Source: JAGLRQ01 sp965369805 (GTDB lineage: Bacteria; Auribacterota; UBA6266). Taken from it: a stretch of 12,485 nt of DNA. The DNA lies in contig CBDURG010000054.1 in the NCBI GenBank assembly GCA_965369805.1, forward strand, positions 1 to 12,485, read 5' to 3'. This document shows positions 6,960 through 12,485 of this stretch, in pieces. The translations under genes were made by a program, and so were the position numbers. Each line of letters opens with the position of its first letter. Positions within the stretch are counted from its first letter, which is position 1. Under the pieces are notes generated by a model that did not search any database, had not been told where the DNA came from, and saw only the letters and a list, made by a program, of their open reading frames with translations.

Positions 6960-7756
6960 CTCATAAAACTGAACCGTTTCTTCTGGAACCCGGGAGCGCC
7001 ACCGCCCGGCTCAAGAAAATCAATCATCGTCCTTTTCAGCCTTGCGTCGTCCATGTCTCTCATCAGAACACCGTTTGACGCAAGGGAGATAGAACCTGTT
7101 TCTTCGGATACAACAATCACAATTGCATCTGTTTCTTCGCTAAGGCCAACAGCGGCTCTATGCCTTGTTCCCAAAGCCTTACTCAAAAAAGGGTTGCTGG
7201 ATAACGGAAACAGGCAGCCGGCAGCAACAATCCTGTTTGAACTTATTACTATTCCGCCATCATGCAAAGGGGTATTTGGAATAAAAATTGTTTCAATCAG
7301 CTCTTCTGCTACCCTGCTGTTAATTTTTATGCCGCTTTCAACATATTCCTTAAGACCAACCTCTCTCTCAATTGCAATAAGAACCCCTATCTTCCTTTTT
7401 GAAAGGTTTGATACAACACGAACTAAAACATCAATGATGGCTTCTTCAGAATACATAGACATCAAAAGTTGAGTTTCGCCAATATGGGCAAGAGCCCGTC
7501 TCAGTTCCGGCTGGAATATAATAAGAAAAGCTATAACGGAAATTGCAAAAACTTTTGTAAGTATCCAGTTAATAGTTTCAAAATGCAGTTTTTGTATTAG
7601 CATAAAAGCAAAAAAGAAAACTATAAGCCCTTTTAATACGTGTTGCGCCAGTGTTCCTCTTATCGAAAGAAGCATATAATAAAACACTATGGCCATCGCC
7701 ATTACTTCAACAGCGGGTTTCCAGCTTACAGCCAAAAATTCCAGAAATTTTTCCAT
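6947..7756 (-). CDS. cdaA: Membrane diadenylate cyclase CdaA (cyclic-di-AMP synthase)
   Basis: This 269-residue enzyme makes cyclic di-AMP from two ATP. Three predicted membrane helices lie near residues 15-31, 43-56 and 64-81, followed by a DisA_N/DAC domain. The catalytic motifs are intact: PLHDGG (163-168), GTRHRAA (196-202) and SEETGSIS (217-224). Its length matches CdaA (about 270). The start ATG at 7756 shares one base with the folP stop (TAATG), which implies coupling, and an AAGGG lies just upstream. It overlaps cdaR downstream, giving the usual cdaA-cdaR synthase and regulator pair. No ydaO-type riboswitch is evident in this window, so targets of the nucleotide are not shown here. 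Confidence 0.96.
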   Translation of the reverse strand: MEKFLEFLAVSWKPAVEVMAMAIVFYYMLLSIRGTLAQHVLKGLIVFFFAFMLIQKLHFETINWILTKVFAISVIAFLIIFQPELRRALAHIGETQLLMSMYSEEAIIDVLVRVVSNLSKRKIGVLIAIEREVGLKEYVESGIKINSRVAEELIETIFIPNTPLHDGGIVISSNRIVAAGCLFPLSSNPFLSKALGTRHRAAVGLSEETDAIVIVVSEETGSISLASNGVLMRDMDDARLKRTMIDFLEPGGGAPGFQKKRFSFMRWKK

Positions 7757-9081
7757 TATCCCTTTTTTACACCATCACAATTTCTCAATGCCCATGACAC
7801 CTTAACAGCTTGAACTGCTTCTTCGACATCATGAGCTCTTATTATGTGTGCCCCGAGAAATGCTGCAACAGCTTCTGCAGCAATTGTCCCGGGCAACCTT
7901 TCTTCGGGTTCCGCGCCTGTAACCTGTCCGATGAAAGACTTTCTCGAAACACCCACGGTAACCGGATATCCAAGAGTAATAAATTCTTCTAGCCGGTTAA
8001 GTATAACATAGTTATGTCTAACAGTTTTACCAAATCCAATGCCAGGGTCAATAGAAATACTTTTTTTATTAACCCCTGCTTTGACCAAAATCCTTGCCCT
8101 CTCTTCAAGAAAACCTGATATTTCACCCATTAAATCATTATACTGCGGCCTGCTTTGCATTGTCCCCGGGCTTCCTTTCATATGCATTATTATACAGCCG
8201 GCGCCTGATCTCACTACCAGGTCAGGCATTTTTGGGTCAAATGTCATGCCGCTAATATCATTTATTATTGAAGCACCCGCTAACAGTGCTTTTCTCGCAA
8301 CAGAAGCTCTGCTGGTATCTACTGAAATAAATGCTTTTGTTCTTGCTTTTATCTTTTTTATAACGGGAATAACGCGTTTAACTTCTTCTTTTTCTGAAAT
8401 TCTGCTCGAGCCGGGGCGGGAAGATTCTCCGCCAACGTCAATAATATTCGCACCGTCCCTCACAAGTTTCAACGCGTGCTCAACCGCTGCATCATCATTA
8501 AAATACCTTCCTCCATCAAAAAAAGAATTCGGGGTAACATTAATTATTCCCATTACCGCCGGCCCCTTTTTAAAACTTATTTTTCCGGCAGCACAAACAA
8601 ATTCACTGACATTATAATTTATTCCGCCAAGCGTTCCCTCCAGCTCTTTTGCAATTTCCGAAAGACCGAATTGCTGGCTTTTAAGTTTTACCGGAAGCTT
8701 TTTAACCTGGGCAATACTGCCAATCAAAACAACATCTGTCCTTCCTCCAGGCTGAACCAGCGCCTTATAAGAAATTGCAGCATCTCCGCCTAATGACAAC
8801 ATAGCCTGTTTTATAATATTAGCTGCGGGGTTTCTAACAGAGGTAATTTTGAAAAAGGCGGAAAGGCCCTTGTCCCTCATCCTGCGAACACCGGCAGGAT
8901 CAACTTCGACAGATTCCAATTCTTTTTCGACATCAAGTACTTTCTTTGGACAAAGTATCCTTAAAAGTTTCTTGGGGCTTTTTATTTCCCTCTGCTTTCT
9001 TCGCGCTTTCTTTCTTGCCCCCTTCTTTTTTTCTGCCACTTTTTTCCTTTGCTTTACTTTTAAAACAGGGAAGCTTCCCAT
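7756..9081 (-). CDS. folP: Dihydropteroate synthase with N-terminal extension
   Basis: FolP joins 4-aminobenzoate to dihydropterin pyrophosphate to form dihydropteroate in folate synthesis. The TIM-barrel core spans roughly residues 172-441 and shows INVTPNSFFDGG, IIDVGGESSRPGS, SVDTSR, NDISG, MHMKGSPGTM, DPGIGFGK and GVSRKSF. The core is preceded by an about 130-residue domain (VEVDPAGVRRM, IIKQAMLSLGGDAA) that also occurs on FolP in Deltaproteobacteria-like operons. The first 40 residues are almost all Lys/Arg and are encoded inside the ftsH 3' end (149-nt overlap). The start is therefore uncertain: ATG 9081, GTG 9039, or an unconventional start near 8960. ATG 8880 would cut the conserved N-terminal domain. 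Total 441 residues against about 270-280 for core-only FolP. Confidence 0.93.
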   Translation of the reverse strand: MGSFPVLKVKQRKKVAEKKKGARKKARRKQREIKSPKKLLRILCPKKVLDVEKELESVEVDPAGVRRMRDKGLSAFFKITSVRNPAANIIKQAMLSLGGDAAISYKALVQPGGRTDVVLIGSIAQVKKLPVKLKSQQFGLSEIAKELEGTLGGINYNVSEFVCAAGKISFKKGPAVMGIINVTPNSFFDGGRYFNDDAAVEHALKLVRDGANIIDVGGESSRPGSSRISEKEEVKRVIPVIKKIKARTKAFISVDTSRASVARKALLAGASIINDISGMTFDPKMPDLVVRSGAGCIIMHMKGSPGTMQSRPQYNDLMGEISGFLEERARILVKAGVNKKSISIDPGIGFGKTVRHNYVILNRLEEFITLGYPVTVGVSRKSFIGQVTGAEPEERLPGTIAAEAVAAFLGAHIIRAHDVEEAVQAVKVSWALRNCDGVKKG

Positions 9082-10903
9082 TCTTTACTATATAATCTAC
9101 ATCTTTACCGTCAATTACCTCTCTTTCTAACAATGCTTCTGCCAGAAGAATAAGTTTATCTTTGTTTTGTTCCAAAATATTTTTAGATATTTTATAGCTA
9201 GAATCAATTATTTTTCTAACTTCACTATCTATCTCAACTGCTGTTTGTTCACTGTAATCCTGACTACGGGAAATTTCTCTTCCGAGAAATATGTGTTCTT
9301 CGCGTTCTCCAAAAGTTATAGGTCCCATTTTTTCACTCATGCCCCATTCACATACCATGGCACGGGCAAGTTTTGTAGACCTCTTAAGGTCGCTTCTCGC
9401 TCCTGAAGTTATATCCCCGATTATCATTTCCTCCGCTATACGTCCGCCTAAAAGAGCAGAAATATCATTTAAAATTTTTTGTTTAGCTTCAAGATATTTA
9501 TCCTTTTCCGGCAGCTGCATTGTTGCCCCTAAAAAAGATATTCCTCGGGGAATAATGGTCACTTTGTGAACAGGATCTGTAAATTCAAGAATACTTTGGA
9601 GAACTGCATGCCCGGCTTCATGGTAAGCAATTACCTTTTTCTCCTCGTCGTCTATGGCACGGCTTCTTCTCTCCTTGCCAAAAGCAACCTTATCTCTTGC
9701 TTCTTCAAGTTCTTCTAATCTAACCTCTTTTAACTCCCGCTTAGCAGCCAAAAGAGCAGATTCATTAACAAGATTTTCCAGATCAGCACCGGAAAACCCC
9801 GGAGTTCCTCTAGCAATAATATTCAAACTAACTTCTTTCGCAAGCCGTATTTTCTTAACATGAACTTTAAGTATTTGCTCCCTGCCATTGAGGTCAGGAA
9901 GATCTATTACAATCTGGCGGTCGAACCTTCCGGGCCTCAAGAGCGCGGGGTCAAGAACATCCGGCCTGTTGGTAGCGGCAATAAGTATAACACCTTCTTT
10001 GGTATGAAAACCATCCATCTCCACAAGAAGCTGGTTAAGCGTTTGTTCTCTCTCATCGTGTCCGCCGCCCAATCCGGAGCCTCTGTGCCTCCCCACAGCA
10101 TCAATTTCATCAAGAAAAATGATGCAGGGAGCATTTCTTTTCCCCTGCTCAAACATATCTCTCACACGGGAAGCGCCGACACCAACAAACATCTCCACAA
10201 AATCCGAGCCGCTTATGGAAAAAAACGGAACATCGGCTTCACCGGCAATAGCTTTTGCAAGAAGCGTCTTACCCGTTCCCGGTGGACCTACAAGAAGTAC
10301 GCCTTTTGGTATCCGGCCCCCAAGCCTCTGAAATTTTTTCGGGTCTTGAAGAAATGCTATTATTTCTTCAACTTCTTCTTTGGCTTCATCAATTCCTGCG
10401 ACATTATTGAAGGTAATATGTTCTTTATCTTTTGTCATCAAACGGGCGCGGCTCTTCCCAAAACCCAAGGCGCCCCCGGCTCCAGTTTTAACCTGGCGTA
10501 AAAAGAAAAACCATAAAATCCCGAGAAATATAAGCCATGGCACCAGGCTTAAAACTATAGGCCACAGAGGGTTTGGTTCTTCTATCCCGATATTGACATC
10601 ATTCTTTTCAAGAATTTCCCCGAGCCTGCTGTCATGCAAATCAATATTTACCCTATATCTTTCTCCTGTCCCGCGGTACTCTCCTACAGCAGAGATACTT
10701 TCATGAGATCTCCTGTAAGTGGCTATTTCACCGGCTCTCACTCTTTCTAAAAATTCAGAGTAGCTTATTTCTCCCGGGCTATCCCCCTTAATCGAACTCA
10801 CATGAAAAAGGTACACAAGAACCAACCCGACTATAAGCCATACCACCATCGGTTTAAGAAAAACTTTATCTTTCTTATCATTTTCCGGCTTTTTTTTATT
10901 CAC
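8933..10903 (-). CDS. ftsH: ATP-dependent zinc metalloprotease FtsH
   Basis: FtsH is the membrane-bound AAA+ protease that degrades misfolded membrane proteins and short-lived regulators. From GTG 10903 it has 656 residues. Two membrane helices (about 19-35 and 113-135) flank a small periplasmic domain. The AAA module has Walker A GPPGTGKT (206-213), Walker B IIFLDE (261-266) and the second region of homology (RPDVLDPALLRPGRFD, 313-328). The zinc site is HEAGH (428-432). The C-terminal about 45 residues are a Lys-rich, low-complexity tail that overlaps folP. The frame is open to a TTG at 10939, but AGGAG (10909-10913) five bases before the GTG makes 10903 the better start. FtsH usually follows tilS, as here. 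Confidence 0.97.
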   Translation of the reverse strand: MNKKKPENDKKDKVFLKPMVVWLIVGLVLVYLFHVSSIKGDSPGEISYSEFLERVRAGEIATYRRSHESISAVGEYRGTGERYRVNIDLHDSRLGEILEKNDVNIGIEEPNPLWPIVLSLVPWLIFLGILWFFFLRQVKTGAGGALGFGKSRARLMTKDKEHITFNNVAGIDEAKEEVEEIIAFLQDPKKFQRLGGRIPKGVLLVGPPGTGKTLLAKAIAGEADVPFFSISGSDFVEMFVGVGASRVRDMFEQGKRNAPCIIFLDEIDAVGRHRGSGLGGGHDEREQTLNQLLVEMDGFHTKEGVILIAATNRPDVLDPALLRPGRFDRQIVIDLPDLNGREQILKVHVKKIRLAKEVSLNIIARGTPGFSGADLENLVNESALLAAKRELKEVRLEELEEARDKVAFGKERRSRAIDDEEKKVIAYHEAGHAVLQSILEFTDPVHKVTIIPRGISFLGATMQLPEKDKYLEAKQKILNDISALLGGRIAEEMIIGDITSGARSDLKRSTKLARAMVCEWGMSEKMGPITFGEREEHIFLGREISRSQDYSEQTAVEIDSEVRKIIDSSYKISKNILEQNKDKLILLAEALLEREVIDGKDVDYIVKNGKLPCFKSKAKEKSGRKKEGGKKESAKKAEGNKKPQETFKDTLSKEST

Positions 10904-10908
10904 TTTTG

Positions 10909-10913
10909 CTCCT
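10909..10913 (-). promoter_or_regulatory. Ribosome-binding site deciding the ftsH start
   Basis: AGGAG, five bases upstream of GTG 10903. The alternative TTG start at 10939 has no comparable site. Confidence 0.75.
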
Positions 10914-10951
10914 ATTTTAAACAAAAACCAGTTGTCCAATATAATTTAACA

Positions 10952-10977
10952 CATCTGTCAAAATTTATACACAGATG
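10952..10977. repeat. 7-bp inverted repeat upstream of ftsH
   Basis: CATCTGT (10952-10958) and ACAGATG (10971-10977) are perfect complements 12 nt apart, in the tilS-ftsH gap. A TATAAA-like hexamer lies between the arms on the minus strand. An operator or weak hairpin is possible; short AT-rich repeats also arise by chance. Confidence 0.3.
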
Positions 10978-11010
10978 GATTCAAATTATTCTACAATGGC
11001 TTAAACCTTT

Positions 11011-12465
11011 TTAGCCTACAATTTTTATTTTAAGCTTAATTTTCCCCACCTTACTGGTTTTTTCCGTTAACTTAAATTTATCAGCTATTCTATAACCTGC
11101 AAGAAATAGCAAATCGCCTTTTCCATTGGAAAAAGCAGGTAGTTTCCCTCTAATGGAAAAGGGAACCTTTGCATCTATGAGTATATCCTGCAATTTCTTC
11201 CGACCTTTAAAACCCGTAGGATTATAACTCTTGCCCTTTTTAACCGTTGTTAAAATCATCTTACTGCCTGAAAGGCCAGCATCAAAAAACTGCACCTCTG
11301 TTAAAAAACCATTTCGAAAATTAAACTCTTTGTGCGACGAAAAATGCCGGCCTGCTGCCTTTATAACACTTCTGCTCATATCAAGAATTTCTGTTTCTAC
11401 CAAAATCGCTTCTGTAATATATTTTTGCCCAAGCAAAAGTTTCTTTTCCTTGTATTCCCTGATTTTATTCCCTTCTCCTTTTATCAACAAACTGTTTCCT
11501 TCTTTCACAAAAAGTGTTCCTGCGAGTTTAAAAGCTTTTCTCCCTTCCTGAGAAAGGGAGATTTGCACCACAGAGTATACTGCCTTAGAGGTAACCTTCT
11601 TAGGGTCAATACCCAAATCCAGCAATAACATTTTTGCAGCAGCCATAACTACAGCGGTATTTTCTCTGCGCCACTTTCCGCAATCAACATTATTAATCCC
11701 TCCGGTTTTTACTGAAGACCTTAAAAGTTTTCTTCCTTTTTCCCTTATAAAATCACTTACAAGTAAGGCATTTTCAAAAAGTCGCGCGAGCGCTGCATCC
11801 ACCTTGGGATTATAGCTTTTCCTGATATGTGGAAGCAACTTTCTTCTTATGCTGTTTCTTAAAATACCGGTATCATAATTGCTTCTGTCAATTCTGAATT
11901 TTTCACCGGCGACATCAAGGTATTTAATTATTTTTGTTTTCTCCAGAGAAAGTAACGGACGGACAATGAAAACCCTTCCAAGTTTTCTTCGAGAGGAAAT
12001 GGAAGATAAACCTTCCACAGATGTACCTTTTAATATTCTCATAAGGCCTGTTTCCACCACGTCATCAAAATTATGCGCAAGAGCTAATTTGGCTGCTCCG
12101 AAATAACAGCAGGCCCGCTTAAAAAAATTATACCGGACATTTCTCGCCGCTTCTTCTAACCCAAGTTTTTTAACGGCCTTTTCTTCCTGTACACTAACTC
12201 TTTCGGAATAAAACGGCAGCTCATGTCTTTTAGCAAATTTCCTTGCGAACAATTCATCGCTATCGCTTTCTTTCCCCCTGAGACAGTGATTAAGGTGCGC
12301 AATACAAATTTTTAACCCCAGCTTTCCGGAGTAGGCTAATAGTAATTTTACAAGAAAGACGGAATCCGGACCGGAAGAAAAACCAACAACAACTTTTTCT
12401 CCATCGCTAAAAAACTTTCTAAAATCTTTTAGACCAACAAGCTATCTCACAATACAGCCTAACAT
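11011..12465 (-). CDS. tilS: tRNA(Ile)-lysidine synthase with in-frame TAG at codon 8
   Basis: TilS uses ATP and lysine to convert C34 of tRNA-Ile(CAU) to lysidine so that it reads AUA. The reading frame covers the whole family: PP-loop SSGPDS (30-35, numbering from ATG 12465), HLNHCLRGKESD (57-68), then an HNFDDVVETGLMRILKG block matching the HxxDDxxET motif, RNSIRRKLLPHIR, and a C-terminal TilS_C domain with YNPTGFKGRKKLQDI and LAGYRIAD. Full length would be 484 residues, normal for the family. Two oddities: the only upstream start, ATG 12465, is followed by TAG at 12444-12442, and no ATG/GTG/TTG occurs between that TAG and TTG 12252, which lies after the PP-loop. The PP-loop has Ser where SGGxDS has its first Gly. 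Either the gene is damaged, the amber is read through, or a non-standard start is used. A sequencing error is also possible. Confidence 0.85.
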
Positions 12466-12485
12466 CCTTAATTAAAATAATACAA

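Noticed and set aside
7053..7472. 139-codon plus-strand open frame opposite cdaA
   Set aside because: It lies wholly inside cdaA, whose motifs are complete on the minus strand; the frame is a shadow. The same applies to the long plus-strand frames over folP (8039-8617) and ftsH (9860-10501).

Overview
The window is chromosomal DNA of a moderately AT-rich bacterium. Nearly everything lies on the minus strand, in the order tilS, ftsH, folP, cdaA, cdaR, pdxJ, acpS, nnr, tRNA-Thr(UGU), tRNA-Tyr(GUA), tRNA-Gly(UCC), then, after an interruption, tRNA-Thr(GGU) and the first codons of tuf. The run tilS-ftsH-folP-cdaA-cdaR-pdxJ-acpS-nnr is like that of Deltaproteobacteria and several uncultured lineages such as Omnitrophota/PVC relatives. 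An Omnitrophota-like or deltaproteobacterial-like origin is an inference from gene order and protein style; the sequence has no 16S marker.

Layout. 1-53: 5' end of tuf. 103-178: tRNA-Thr(GGU). 179-701: AT-rich intergenic region holding two divergent sigma70-type promoters and a probable structured leader. 702-2822: one plus-strand gene for a large orphan protein with glycosyltransferase GT-A-like motifs. 2922-3232: tRNA-Gly, tRNA-Tyr and tRNA-Thr(UGU), with their own promoter at 3270-3298. 3311-10903: a tight metabolic and envelope operon with overlaps or gaps of about 0-25 nt. 10904-11010: short gap. 11011-12465: tilS, whose apparent N-terminus carries an in-frame TAG.

The operon combines membrane proteolysis (FtsH), folate synthesis (FolP), cyclic-di-AMP synthesis and its membrane regulator (CdaA, CdaR), pyridoxal phosphate synthesis (PdxJ), activation of acyl carrier protein (AcpS), NAD(P)HX repair (Nnr) and tRNA-Ile lysidine formation (TilS). 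These are housekeeping genes.

The unusual part is the tRNA-tuf locus. Thr-Tyr-Gly-Thr-tuf is a widely conserved bacterial operon. Here about 2.74 kb separates tRNA-Gly from tRNA-Thr(GGU)-tuf, and the gene inside runs against the operon. The tuf side has a strong-looking promoter with an A-tract upstream, followed by a roughly 200-nt leader whose ends can pair through 13 bases. Other points to check are the missing normal start codon of the orphan gene, the amber codon and altered PP-loop in tilS, and the 149-nt dual-frame lysine-rich overlap of ftsH and folP.
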